This document shows positions 1-9,345 of a stretch of DNA of 64,000 bases, one piece after another. A model generated the notes under the pieces. It made no database searches. It was not told where the DNA came from and was given only the letters and a program-made list of their open reading frames with translations. The stretch covers positions 1 to 64,000 of IMG/VR virus record IMGVR_UViG_3300026488_000021, one strand, 5' to 3'. The stretch comes from a virus. Position 1 is the first letter of the stretch; each line of letters starts with the position of its first letter. The position numbers and the translations under genes are program-made.

Positions 1-885
1 TAAAGCTTCGTGCTGTCCTTCTATCAACTCTTCTACTCATTGTTCTGGTCGTGTAATATAGCCTGCATAAAATAAAACTTTTTTGTAATTTAGTAAATAA
101 TCTGTAAAGCTTCTGTAAAGTTTCTTACCATGATGTTTTATTCATTTAGAATTAAGATAATCTATAATATCTTTTTTGTATTCTAGCTGTCAGTTTGCAA
201 ACATTTCTAAAGCTTGTTTTAAGTAAGTTGCTTCTGGTTCTTTGATTAGCAAAATTTTCTGGTCTTTTCATCCAATTTTTACATAATCTTTTTTGTATCA
301 TAAAGGTGCATCAGGCCAAGGATAGTAGCCTTGTAAAATCTTACTTTTAATTCAGTTCATAGTTCTAGCTTTAATTTTTGTTCTTTCATAACTTGCAACT
401 AAGTATTGGAAATTTTGGATAAATTTACCTTCATCAGTAGTAGTATCTGTTGGGTGCATAGTGTAAATAATTTTTGCACCAGTGGATTTTATTTTTTGAT
501 CTACTTCAAGAGTATCGATTAAGTTCTCACTTCTAGAAATTCTTGAAGCTTCAGTTGTAATAAAATATTTAATTTTAACTCACTTTTTATTTTCTTTTTC
601 TAGGAAATTTAAAGCATCAGATAAGCCTTTTCTTTCAAGTTTAGCACCAGAAATTCACTCATCTTTAAAAATTTTGACAACTTCTACATTGTTATTTAAA
701 GCTCGTTGCTGGCACATTTGAATTTGGCTTTCAATTCCGTGTCAATGCTTTGCTTGGTCTTCTGTAGAAACTCTAGCATAGATAATCCCATAAGTCTTAT
801 CTGGTGAATATTTATTATCGTCAGAAACAAGTCTTAAATTATCTAAATCTAACTTGAAATTTTGTTTTTTCTTGTTATTATTCAT
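1..885 (-). CDS. Large serine recombinase (integrase), C-terminus outside window
   Basis: Site-specific recombinase of the large serine family, which integrates and excises phage DNA through a covalent serine-DNA link. The visible 295 residues start at ATG 885. The resolvase domain shows YARVST with catalytic Ser40, then the DEGISG motif, then a conserved R-S-E region. It is followed by the recombinase domain with an LNxxGIxxxxGK signature. Three TGA codons fall on invariant glycines (KHGHGIES, DEGISG, LNSKGI), so this gene alone argues for UGA = Gly. The zinc-ribbon and coiled-coil end lies beyond base 1. It faces away from the head genes, the usual place for an integrase at a prophage edge. 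Family assignment is firm; attachment sites cannot be seen here. Confidence 0.93.
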
Positions 886-916
886 TGTGCTTAGTAATTA
901 AAAACTAAAAAACCAT

Positions 917-947
917 AGAACCTTTTGCACGGGGGTTCTTTTTTTTT
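917..947. terminator. Hairpin terminator, probably bidirectional
   Basis: AGAACC and GGTTCT form a 6-bp stem around an 11-nt loop, followed by nine T on the + strand; on the - strand it is followed by ATGGTTTTTT. The only upstream gene in range is the small - strand gene at 1001-1174, so leftward use is likely. Confidence 0.6.
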
Positions 948-1000
948 ACTAAAAAAACAATAAACAAAAAAAAGTAAATCTCAAACAAAAATAGTTCGGA

Positions 1001-1174
1001 CTAAATTTTAAAATTTTCATCGCAAAATTTTTGCCAGTGAATCTCCAAAGTGATTTCTGCTATTTGGTATAAAATTTCTAAAATAGTCTTGATTTCTTCT
1101 TCTGTGTATCAAGCTTGTTGTAGAATTTTAAAAGCCTTTTGGATTGTATTTTTGTTTAGATTTTCGTATAACAT
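1001..1174 (-). CDS. Small hypothetical protein (57 aa)
   Basis: Short leftward gene starting at ATG 1174 and ending with TAG. The protein is predicted to be mostly helical, rich in Glu, Ile and Lys, with one in-frame TGA (QQAGYTEEE). It lies between the integrase and the Panacea pair and ends just before a hairpin terminator. No family is recognised. A small DNA-binding or excisionase-like role would fit the position, but nothing in the sequence demonstrates it. Confidence 0.55.
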
Positions 1175-1237
1175 TTTAAAAAATCAGGAAATAACTTAAT
1201 TTTAGGAAAAATTTGGTTTTTGTGTCAAATTTAATGC

Positions 1238-1265
1238 TTGACTGAAAAGAAATAAAATTTATAAA
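1238..1265 (+). promoter_or_regulatory. Sigma70-type promoter for the Panacea pair
   Basis: TTGACT at 1238-1243, a 16-nt spacer and TATAAA at 1260-1265. Expected transcription start near 1272, which lies upstream of ATG 1302 but downstream of an in-frame TTG at 1266, and so supports the ATG as the real start. Confidence 0.6.
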
Positions 1266-1301
1266 TTGAGTAGTAAAAATTTAAATTGTAACTTTCTAAA
1301 A

Positions 1302-1790
1302 ATGGCAAAAAATGCTATGGATGTTGTAAAAGCTATCATTTTTAATTACATAAAAAAACAAGAGGAAAATAATATCCCTAAGGACCAATATGAATATCCA
1401 ACTCAATTGAAAATACAAAAGTTATTGTATTTTGCTCAAGCAGCATTTTTGAGTTTATTGAATAAGCCTGCTTTTAAAGAGGAAATAGAAGCTTGGCAGT
1501 ATTGACCTGTTGTAAGAGAAGTTTATAATGAACTAAAAAAATTTTGAAATAATCCTGTTAAATTTGACTCAGCTGATCTAAAAAAAGCTTATTCTAAGTT
1601 TTCAGATAAAGAAAAGGATATTATAAGTTTTATAAATGATACTTTTTGAAAATATTCTGCTTCTAAACTTGTGGAGATAACTCATAAGCATAAACCTTGG
1701 AAGGAAGCTTTTGAAAGAGATGAAACAGTTATTTCTAAGTCTACATTACAAAAATATTATAAGCCTTTATTTGAATTTGATCTAAAATAA
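1302..1790 (+). CDS. Panacea-domain antitoxin (SocA/GepA-like, DUF4065)
   Basis: 162 aa. The protein carries the Panacea signature: TQLKIQKLLYFAQ followed by EAWQYGPVVREVY, where the glycine of YGPVV is written TGA. Panacea proteins act as antitoxins for varied toxins and are also found as phage-associated GepA and as the SocA protease adaptor. The start is ATG 1302, because the promoter at 1238-1265 would start transcription after the alternative TTG. The stop overlaps the next gene's start (TAATG), so the two are translationally coupled, as expected for a toxin-antitoxin pair. Family membership is clear; antitoxin activity here is inferred. Confidence 0.88.
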
Positions 1791-2236
1791 TGGGGTTTAG
1801 ATATAACGAGGAAATAGATTTTCCAAAAATTGTTGAGAATCCAGAGGAGAAAGTTGTAATAAGTTTAATTTGTTTAGCAGATGATTGAAAAAGTTTCTCG
1901 AAACAAAATGCAAATACAATAAAGGATTTTGTTAATTGGATAAGAAAACTTGAAGATATTACAGTTCAAGAATTTGTAAGTAGAAGTAGGGAGAAATGAT
2001 GATTTATAAAGGAACAAGAGAAACAACCAAATTATAAGTTTTTAAAATGATTAAGTAAAACCTTTAAAAATCATAAAATAAGGACTGTTGAAATCCAATG
2101 TTATAAGAATTCGAATTATTGACATTGTCATGTAGATAATAACAAATCCGGAAAACTTATAAGAGTTTTTGGAATATTAGTGTCGAATAAATTCTGTATT
2201 CTTGAGATAGATTGGAATTGAAAGAGAAATCATTAG
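1790..2236 (+). CDS. Putative toxin partner of the Panacea protein (148 aa)
   Basis: Coupled to the preceding gene through the overlapping stop/start at 1788-1792 and followed at once by a terminator, so the two form a closed bicistronic unit. The C-terminal half has a beta-rich pattern with CYKNSNYGHCHVD and LEIDWNGKRNH. I do not recognise a known toxin fold. Calling it the toxin rests only on pairing with a Panacea gene, whose toxins are very diverse. Confidence 0.6.
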
Positions 2237-2259
2237 CTGGTTTTTCCAGCTTTTTTTTT
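2235..2259 (+). terminator. Rho-independent terminator
   Basis: AGCTGG-TTTTT-CCAGCT stem followed by nine T. It overlaps the stop codon of the Panacea partner gene and isolates that pair from the head operon. Confidence 0.85.
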
Positions 2260-2295
2260 GAAAATTTTTTAAAGAATAATTCGAACTATTTTTAC

Positions 2296-2324
2296 TTGAC
2301 TTTACTACTTTATTTTACTACTAT
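2296..2324 (+). promoter_or_regulatory. Candidate promoter of the first head module
   Basis: TTGACT at 2296-2301 with TACTAT 17 nt downstream; a second possible -10, TATAAT, lies at 2328-2333. The region is flanked by CGAACTA (near 2282) and TAGTTCG (near 2340), a 7-bp inverted repeat that could be an operator. Confidence 0.4.
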
Positions 2325-2352
2325 TCTTATAATTTATTCTAGTTCGTAGAAT

Positions 2353-2865
2353 ATGAGAAAAAGAAAACTTTCTAAAAGAACTACAAAGAAAGAAAAAGTT
2401 GTAAGATATGATTGGGGAAGACTTTTTCAGGAATTTTTGTTTTCTGAATTTGTTTCAGTAAAAGATTTTTTGGTTTCTAAATGAATTTTAAAAGAAGATC
2501 AAAGACTTTCAGGAAATATGCAAACAAAAACAAAATGATGGGCTGAAGAAAAAAAGAAATTTTGGCAAGAAAAACTGGAAAATTTCGAACTAGATGAAAA
2601 ACAAAAACAAAAGTTTGGAATGGCTATTTATCAAGGTGTAGATGTTTTTGCAGAAATGCTAATTTATTATGCAAAAAAGCAAAGAGAAAAAATCAAAAAG
2701 TGAGATAAAGGAATTTATGTTAAGGAATTGGTGCAGTTTGGTAAATTATTAGAACATTTCCATAAAATCCCTTTGTGAACAGAAAACGATAATCAACAAG
2801 AAATTAAAGTAGAAAATCAAATATCTCTTAAAGACTTTTTACAAGAAATGAAGAAAAATGACTAA
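2353..2865 (+). CDS. Terminase small subunit-like protein (170 aa)
   Basis: First gene of the left packaging operon. The N-terminus is strongly basic and is followed by a helical segment (WGRLFQEFLFSEFVSVKDF, then TKGWAEEKKKFWQ) resembling the helix-turn-helix and linker of small terminase subunits, which recognise viral DNA before packaging. A later helical part could mediate oligomerisation. The large terminase lies two genes downstream. Assignment rests on position and general pattern rather than a diagnostic motif. Its last bases overlap the next gene by 8 nt. Confidence 0.55.
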
Positions 2866-3289
2866 ATGAAGAAAAACTGTTAGAACAGCTTATAATCCTT
2901 ATAGAGAACTTTATAATTTTGTCTTTAAACTTATCTATTGCTTTGATTTAAAAAAATTTTTTAAGCAGTGAAAAATAAATATTCAATTTAAGGATAAGGT
3001 TATAAACCTTATCTATACCAAGCCGTTTGTAGAATTTTCGCAAGAAATCAGGCTAAATGCAAATAACAGAGAAGAAAAAGACAGGATAATTTATGCTATT
3101 CAAGAGTTTATTTTAAATGCCTATTACCTTTATGAACGAGATTGAAAACCTATGAAGTATAAGGATTTAGCTTGATTATTATTAGTTTCTCCACAAGCAG
3201 TAGATAACGAAATAAGACAAGAGATGCAAAAAGTAGCACAAAGAGCAAAAGAGCAATGAATTATAGTTGATTGAGTTAACACAGATTAA
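2858..3289 (+). CDS. Hypothetical protein with sigma-region-4-like helix-turn-helix (143 aa)
   Basis: Starts at ATG 2858 inside the end of the preceding gene. The C-terminal third (MKYKDLAGLLLVSPQAVDNEI) looks like a helix-turn-helix of the type seen in sigma factor region 4 and small terminases: a conserved-looking GLL turn, then a recognition-like helix. It could be the true DNA-recognition subunit of the terminase or a regulator of the operon. The N-terminal part is basic and aromatic, with no family recognised. Confidence 0.6.
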
Positions 3290-3349
3290 AGAAAAGTTTA
3301 GAAAAATGAAGGTTTATCTAAAGAAAGTATTTAACTTTTTGAAAAAGAT

Positions 3350-4795
3350 ATGTATGAAAAAATAACAAAAGAGGATTTAGAATTTCTTATCCAAAACGAA
3401 GATAAAATTCCAGAAAGTTTACTACCACAGTATTTATACCGAAGGTGATTTTATGATTTTCAATTTTTCCAAGATTTTTTCTTTTCTCACTTACAAACCA
3501 TTAACTGAAAAAAAGTAAAACCTGCAAAATTTCATAAACAAATGGATAATGACTTAATGAGTGATAAAAACCTATTATGGATTATGTTTAGAATGTCTGG
3601 TAAAACAACAAAAGCCTTAATTTATATTATTTGGACTATTGTTTACAAACAAAGGTATTTTATTACTTTCTATGCTTTTGATAAGCAAAAAGCTACTGCT
3701 AAGATTTTCTGACTTGTAAGGGAGTTAGTAGAAAACCTAAAACTAAGAGCAGTCTATTGAGATATTTTCCCACAAAAGAAACTAACAAAAGACCAACTAC
3801 AAAAAAAGTCTATTGCAGAATTTATTACAACTAATTGAATTAAAGTAAAAGCACTTTGAATGTGAGAAAGCCCAAGATGAGAACTTCATATAACCGAAGA
3901 AGGTGCTTTTAGACCAGATTTGCTTTTGCTTGATGATATTGATGTTGAAAAATCTGTAAGTAATCCAAAGATTATTGACAAAAACTACCATTTTCTTAAA
4001 TCAGAAGTTTTTGGTTGATTAGGTTTTCAATCAAGAATTATTTTCTTAGGAAATATTATTAAACAAGATTGACTTGTCCCAAGATTTGAAAAAGAGTTTA
4101 AAAATAATCCTAACCGGATTGTAAGAAGACAACCTTTGATTGAAGATTGAAAAATAGTTTGGGAAGCTTTTACTTGGGAGAAAATAGAAGAACTTAGAAA
4201 AGAACAATGAGAAATAGCTTTTAATCAGAACTATTTACTTATTCCTTATGTAGACTGACAAATAATAATATGAAGAGAATATATCCAATACTATGATGTC
4301 CTACCTCCAAAACTTGAATACTATATTGGTATTGACCCTGCTATTTCCGAAAAAGAAACTTCTGATGATTTTGCTATTGTTATTTCTTGATATGATAGAA
4401 AAAGTAAAAACTACTATGTGGTGGAGGCAATAGCATTAAGATGAAAACAAAAAGAACCTTTCAAAGCAACCCAAACTATCAAGAACCTTTATCAGAAATA
4501 TAAGCCAAGATATGTGATAGTTGAAAGTGTAGCTTTCCAAAGAGTAATGGGGAAATTACTAAAAAATGAAGGTATAGCTGTAAAAGATATAAAAGCGACA
4601 AAAGATAAAATAACAAGGCTTAAAGAGAAACAATACTTGTTTGAACAACAAAGAGTTTTTTTCTCAAAAAATACGGAAGAGCTTGTAAACCAGCTAGTTA
4701 ACTTTCCAAATGTTCCACACGATGACCTTGTAGATGCTATGGTATATAGTCTAGAAGACCAAAGAAGAAGCTATGACGTGCTTTTAAGTTGATAA
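3350..4795 (+). CDS. terL: Terminase large subunit (packaging ATPase-nuclease), left module
   Basis: 481 aa motor protein that pumps DNA into the procapsid and cuts concatemers. The ATPase half has the short P-loop MSGKTT (Gly84-Lys85-Thr86) and a Walker B of four leucines followed by DDID (Asp195-Asp196). The nuclease half is an RNase H-like fold with GIDPA (Asp329), a VES acid and HDDLVDA (Asp458). Fifteen or more in-frame TGA codons must be read through. The stop is TAA at 4793, directly after a TGA that is read as the last glycine. The portal gene follows after 50 nt, the usual order. No intein, unlike the second terminase at 53.8 kb. Confidence 0.93.
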
Positions 4796-4845
4796 AAACT
4801 AATAAAAAGTAAATTTATTTAGATTTATTTTACTAAAAATATTAA

Positions 4846-6228
4846 ATGCAAATCCAAATAGACCCAGCAATCCAAAAGGAAATAGAAAAAAGAAAACTTT
4901 TTGATAAGCTTTATAAAAATGATTTATCACATTTTTTAGAAGGGACTTTTAGAGAACAAATCTTTAATATTAAAAGTTTCCTTACGAAAGACCAAAGAAA
5001 AGATGAATTACTTTACATATCAGTTAACTTATCAAGCCTTATAGTTAAGAGTTTTGCTGATTTTTGTTTTTGAGACGGTCTAAAAATAGAATTATCGAAC
5101 TATCAAGAAGAATGGAAGGAAATAGAAGAAAACAACTATCTTGATAATGTATTTTATGGTGCTTTTATTAACCAGAGTAAAACTGGTTATTCTATTTTAA
5201 GAACAAGAAAAGAAAATGATGAGGTTATAATTGAAGAAATACCTTTTGACTATTATTATCCTACAATCTCTAATCTAGCACTTTGACAAGAACCAACAGA
5301 ACATACAATAGCAAGTTTTTATGTAGATGAAGATGGAAACCAAAAAGCAAATATCCAAAACTATAAACTACAAGAGAATTGAAAACGGCTTTTTACAGCT
5401 TGAACCTGAACCTTTGATTGACAGACAATAAATTTCGAAGAAATAACCTTACAAGAAGAACTAGATTTCTTACCAATTATAAGAATTGACAACCAAAAAA
5501 TAGCAGGGGAACTTTTTGGTAGAAGTGATTTAGAGGAAGTGCTAGACTTACTAGAAGAAATAAATGATAGAATAACCCAAATTTCTGTACAATTCATTAA
5601 ACACCTAAATGTAAAGATAGCTTTACCAGAAAGTATGTTAGAATGGATAGAAAGAGCAAAAGAGGAAGGAAAGATAAACTCCATTCAAGAACTTGATGTT
5701 ATTTGATTTAGTCAATGAGAACAAAAACCAGAGTTTATTGAAAATAAAAATATGCTTATAACTGATGCCTTAGATTATTTAGACAAACTTATAAAACTTA
5801 CAGCTAGTATAGTGCAAGTGCCTACAAGTTTCTTTGGTATAGAAGAGAAAGGTTGAGCTGAAAAAGTAGAAGCTTTAAGAATTAGAATGATGAGATTTCT
5901 AAAAAAAGTGGCAAGGAAACAAAGAATGTTTGAAAAAGGTTTAAAGGATTTAATAAAAAAGTCTTTAATGCTACAAGGTTATAATGTGGATAACTTAGAA
6001 ATTGATGTTAAATTCTCTGATTGAATACCTCAAACACTAGAACAGAAAGCAGAAATTTATCAAAACTTATATTTAAATTGATTAGTTTCAAAAGAAACAG
6101 CAATTAAAAAGATATTTGACCGGGATGATTTGTTTGTAAAAGAAGAATTAGCAAAGATAGAACAAGAAGACTTAGTAAATAAAGTAGTGCAATGACAAAG
6201 TATTTTACCAACTCTAAATAAACAATAA
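4846..6228 (+). CDS. Portal protein (SPP1/Gp6-like), left module
   Basis: 460 aa, a typical length for siphovirus-type portals that form the dodecameric DNA channel at one capsid vertex. It contains the characteristic mid-section (FLPIIRIDN, then GRSDLEEVLDLLEEINDRI) followed by a helical wing and a C-terminal region ending near PTLNKQ. It sits between the large terminase and a MuF-like gene, the classic order terL-portal-MuF-scaffold-capsid. The stop overlaps the next ATG (TAATG). It shows no obvious similarity to the 616 aa portal at 57.0 kb. Confidence 0.88.
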
Positions 6229-6401
6229 TGGCTATTTATCAAAAAGTGAATTACAGACAAAAAATTATTGATAAGCTACCAGATACCATAGATAAGAAGA
6301 AATTTGCAAGATTGTATTTTTTAGGTTTATTCTACCTAGCTTTTGCAGTTATTATTTTACTATTTTCAATTTTATTGCCTTTTAAAATCTTATTTTTTTA
6401 G
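6228..6401 (+). CDS. Small single-pass membrane protein (57 aa)
   Basis: Overlaps the portal stop (TAATG) and ends one base before the next ATG. The N-terminus is basic (RQKIIDKL, DKKKFARLY) and the C-terminal half is one long hydrophobic helix rich in Leu, Phe and Ile. No TGA codons. No family is recognised. A membrane protein inside a head operon is unusual; it may be an infection or exclusion function. Confidence 0.6.
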   Translation: MAIYQKVNYRQKIIDKLPDTIDKKKFARLYFLGLFYLAFAVIILLFSILLPFKILFF

Positions 6402-7190
6402 ATGAAAGAATTAGATAAAAAGCTTTTACAATTATTTTTAGAAGCAGAAAAAGATATTTTACTTAAAGTAGAAACAGCTTTAAAGCAATGAAAGCAAATA
6501 ACAAGCTATAAAGCAGTTTTAGCTGATATACAAAATATTTTACAAAACCTTTGAGTAAATATTACAACCTGGGCTAATATAAGATTGCCTGAAAGTTATT
6601 TAGAAGGTGTAAACCTAGTAGATAAAAGTAGTGAAATCACAGATTTTCTAAAAGAAGAACATACAAAAGATGAATATGTAAATTTTATCTGAAACTATTT
6701 AGGGCAAATACATCTTGAAGCAGTAGAGAACTTAATTTCTGAAGGTATTGCTTATGCTAGCAATATTGTAGATTGAGTTTATAGAGGAGCTAGATGGAGC
6801 CTAGCAAAATGAAATGAAGTAGCAATCTTAGAAAAACTTGCAAAGTGAGAAATTGAAGGTGAAAGTTTACAAGAACTAAAACAAGAAGTGATAAAAACAC
6901 TAAAAGAAAAAGGATTGACTATAATGAAAGATAGAGGTTGAAAATCTTGGAGTTTATCTAGATATTGAGAAGTGGTAGTAAGAAGTGAGACAGCAAAAGC
7001 CTCTAATGCAGGAACTATAAATAGAGGAGTAGAAGTATGAATAACAAAATTTAAAAGAGTAGAAAAATTTGATTGCTGTGAAATATGTGCTCTACATAAT
7101 GGAGAGATTTGGGACGTAGCAAAACAAGGGCAACCACCTCTTATATATCATTCTAATTGTCGTTGATATTGGATACCTGTATTTGATTAA
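6402..7190 (+). CDS. MuF/SPP1 gp7-like minor head protein
   Basis: 262 aa. The C-terminal part matches the phage Mu F-like head morphogenesis domain: RSETAKASNAGT, then a metal-binding pattern CCEICALHNGEIW and HSNCRGYW, with Cys/His spacing typical of the family. Such proteins sit inside the capsid near the portal and are needed for head maturation. The TGA in CRGYW falls where the family has glycine or another small residue. Position between portal and scaffold fits exactly. Confidence 0.85.
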
Positions 7191-7234
7191 ACTTTTAGAT
7201 TGAAAAAAAATAAAAGTATTTAAAGTATTTTTGT

Positions 7235-7246
7235 TTTAAATCTTAA
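7235..7246 (+). promoter_or_regulatory. TTTAAATCTTAA leader motif, copy 1
   Basis: Exact 12-mer 9 nt upstream of the scaffold ATG at 7256. The same 12-mer precedes the capsid gene and the gene after it, and one early - strand gene. Confidence 0.5.
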
Positions 7247-7255
7247 AATAATTAA

Positions 7256-7906
7256 ATGGAACAAAACAATTCAGTGCAAGCTGGTAGCACTGCTCAAAAC
7301 CAACCAGCAGTAGAAAACTCTGAACCAGTTAACTCTGGGACTGGGGAAGAGCAAGTAAAACAACCAGAGCAAACACAAGAACCACAAGAAGAGAAAAAAT
7401 ATAAAAACTGGATACCGCCAGAAAGATTTCAAGAGGTGATAGAACAAAAAAAGAAGTTGGAAGAAATGCTTAAACAAAAAGAAGAAATGGAACTAGCAGA
7501 GAAAGAAGAATTTAAGACTTTGTATGAAAAAGCAAAAGAGGAGTTAGAACAATATAAACCTTTAAGTGAAAAATTACAAAAATATGAAGAAGTTGTTAAA
7601 AATCTAGCAAATCAAGAGATAGAACAAGTAAAACAAGCAGTAGGTGAAGATAAATTTAATGAGCTTGTAGAATTGCTTGAACTAGATAAGTTAGAACCTT
7701 TACAATTAGTAGAGAAATTACCAAAAATTAAGAAACTTGCAGGTTTGACTAGTAAACCACAAGTAAGTTGAGGGCAACCAGTTCAAACAAATCAAACAGA
7801 TGAAAAAGCAGAATTTGAAATTTTAAAAAAGAAAGTAGCAAATCATACTGCTACTGGTGAGGAGTTGTTAAGGTATAAACAACTTATGGCAAAAATGTTT
7901 AACTAA
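7256..7906 (+). CDS. Capsid scaffolding protein, left module
   Basis: 216 aa, very acidic and coiled-coil. The N-terminus is Gln/Glu/Pro-rich and disordered, then comes a long heptad-like segment (KKLEEMLKQKEEMELAEKEE) and a short C-terminal domain ending LMAKMFN. This is the standard make-up of scaffolds that guide capsid assembly and are then lost. Only a pair of adjacent TGA codons (after KPQVS) is used for glycine. It lies between the MuF-like protein and the capsid gene and shares their leader motif. Confidence 0.82.
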
Positions 7907-7907
7907 A

Positions 7908-7919
7908 TTTAAATCTTAA
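7908..7919 (+). promoter_or_regulatory. TTTAAATCTTAA leader motif, copy 2
   Basis: Exact 12-mer 10 nt upstream of the capsid ATG at 7930. Confidence 0.5.
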
Positions 7920-7929
7920 TTAAAAAGAA

Positions 7930-9072
7930 ATGTTTAAAATCAATGATTATCCATACTTAGCAGATAAAACAGGTGCAATTTTGCCTTTGACAGGAGGCGA
8001 TAAAACTATTTTAAATCTGTTTAGGATAGAAAAACCTATTCAATATGTATCAACCTATGAATGGTATACAACTAAGGCAAGAAGGTTAGAAGGGACAATT
8101 ACAGCAGATTGGGATGCTACAACAACAACAGGTTTAGCAATTAGTGCAGAATTAGCACAAACATTGTTTGCAAATACAATTTTAATGGTAGAAGATGAAT
8201 ATGTTAAAGTAAAAGCAGTTGATAAAACAGCAAATACTATTGATGTTTATAGAAGATGAGATTTAGGTTCAACAGCAGCAACACATTCCAATTGAACTAA
8301 AATATTTGTTATCTCAAATGCAGAAGTTGAAGGAGGAATTACAGCAGAAAATGTAATGTCAGAAAAAGTAAGATATGAAAACTTTATCCAAGAAATCACA
8401 GATAGATTGACTTTGTCTAAAAGAGCAGTTAATTCATCTTTGAAAGACTATGAAGATTTAGTTTTGGAAGAAAGGCAAGAAAAACTAGAAACTCAATTAA
8501 AGAAATTACAATTAAACTTGATTTATGGTAAACCATATAAACCAGCAGTAGGTGAAGCAGACCAATCAGCTTGGACAGCAGGTGGTGTAAAACACTATAT
8601 CACAACAGGTGGTGGTGTTATCTCAACAGGTGCACTTACACAAGACAACTTTGATGCTTTCTTAACAGAATTAGCAAATAGAGAAAGTGAAGTTGATGTT
8701 TTAATTGTAAATCCATTTGTAAAAACAAAGTTAGCAAAATTGGCTAACTATACAGAATACGTAGATGCACAACAACAAAATAAAGATGTTTATGCTGGTT
8801 ATAACTTATTAGGTTTTGTTTCAAATACTTTCAATGGTAGAATTTTGCAAGTTGTAAGCTCACCATTAGTAAAGACTAATGAAATCTTTGCAGTAAAAGC
8901 TGATTATTTGAGAGTATATCCAGTAAAAGATAGATTGACAGGAAATACTCAATTGTTCGACTTTGTAAAAGAAACAAATACATCATCAGCAGTATTGGAC
9001 GAAACTTTGAGAACTGTTTATACAACAGAAATCCAAAAACCAGATACAATGGGTATCTTTATTGTAAGCTAG
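7930..9072 (+). CDS. Major capsid protein, left module (HK97 fold, SU10/DUF5309-like)
   Basis: 380 aa shell protein. An N-terminal arm is followed by RRLEGTITADW, an inserted beta domain (VEDEYVKVKAVDKTANTIDVYRR), then a helical spine (LVLEERQEKLETQLKKLQ) and a conserved C-terminal part with YVDAQQQNK and RLTGNTQLF. This layout fits the SU10-type capsid proteins with an insertion in the N-terminal region. Only two of its roughly thirty glycines are encoded by TGA; the rest are mostly GGT, a marked bias compared with neighbours and a sign of very high expression. It directly follows the scaffold. Confidence 0.85.
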
Positions 9073-9073
9073 T

Positions 9074-9085
9074 TTTAAATCTTAA
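9074..9085 (+). promoter_or_regulatory. TTTAAATCTTAA leader motif, copy 3
   Basis: Exact 12-mer 9 nt upstream of ATG 9095, immediately after the capsid stop codon. Confidence 0.5.
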
Positions 9086-9094
9086 TTTAATAAA

Positions 9095-9271
9095 ATGCTT
9101 GTAAGAATAACAAGAGAATGCCTTATTGAAGGTAAGACTTATAGAAAAGGACAGGTTGTAGAAGTAGAAAAATTTGTAGGAGTTTGTATGGAAAAAGTAG
9201 AAGACAAGAAGAAAGAAAAGGAAGAGGAAAAAAGGGAAGAAAAGAAAACAAAGAAAGGAGGTAAAAAATAA
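9095..9271 (+). CDS. Small highly charged protein (58 aa)
   Basis: Follows the capsid gene with the same 12-mer leader. The first 35 residues resemble a small beta domain (ITRECLIEGKTYRKGQVVEVE), like head-decoration or connector fragments; the rest is an almost pure Lys/Glu tail. It has no TGA codon, in line with high expression. The stop overlaps the terminator stem. A head-associated role is likely from position only. Confidence 0.65.
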   Translation: MLVRITRECLIEGKTYRKGQVVEVEKFVGVCMEKVEDKKKEKEEEKREEKKTKKGGKK

Positions 9272-9286
9272 AAGCCTCCTTTTTTT
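9254..9286 (+). terminator. Rho-independent terminator after the capsid genes
   Basis: AAAGGAGG pairs with CCTCCTTT, followed by a T-run. The stem looks like a Shine-Dalgarno sequence, but the T-run and position past the end of gene 9095-9271 favour termination. Confidence 0.65.
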
Positions 9287-9345
9287 AAATTGAGAAAATG
9301 AAACTAAAATTATTATACAAGTGATTTAATTTTAAAATAAAAGCT

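Noticed and set aside
9254-9286. AAAGGAGG as a ribosome binding site for the fibre gene
   Set aside because: It forms a hairpin with CCTCCTTT and is followed by a T-run; nearest start is over 35 nt away.
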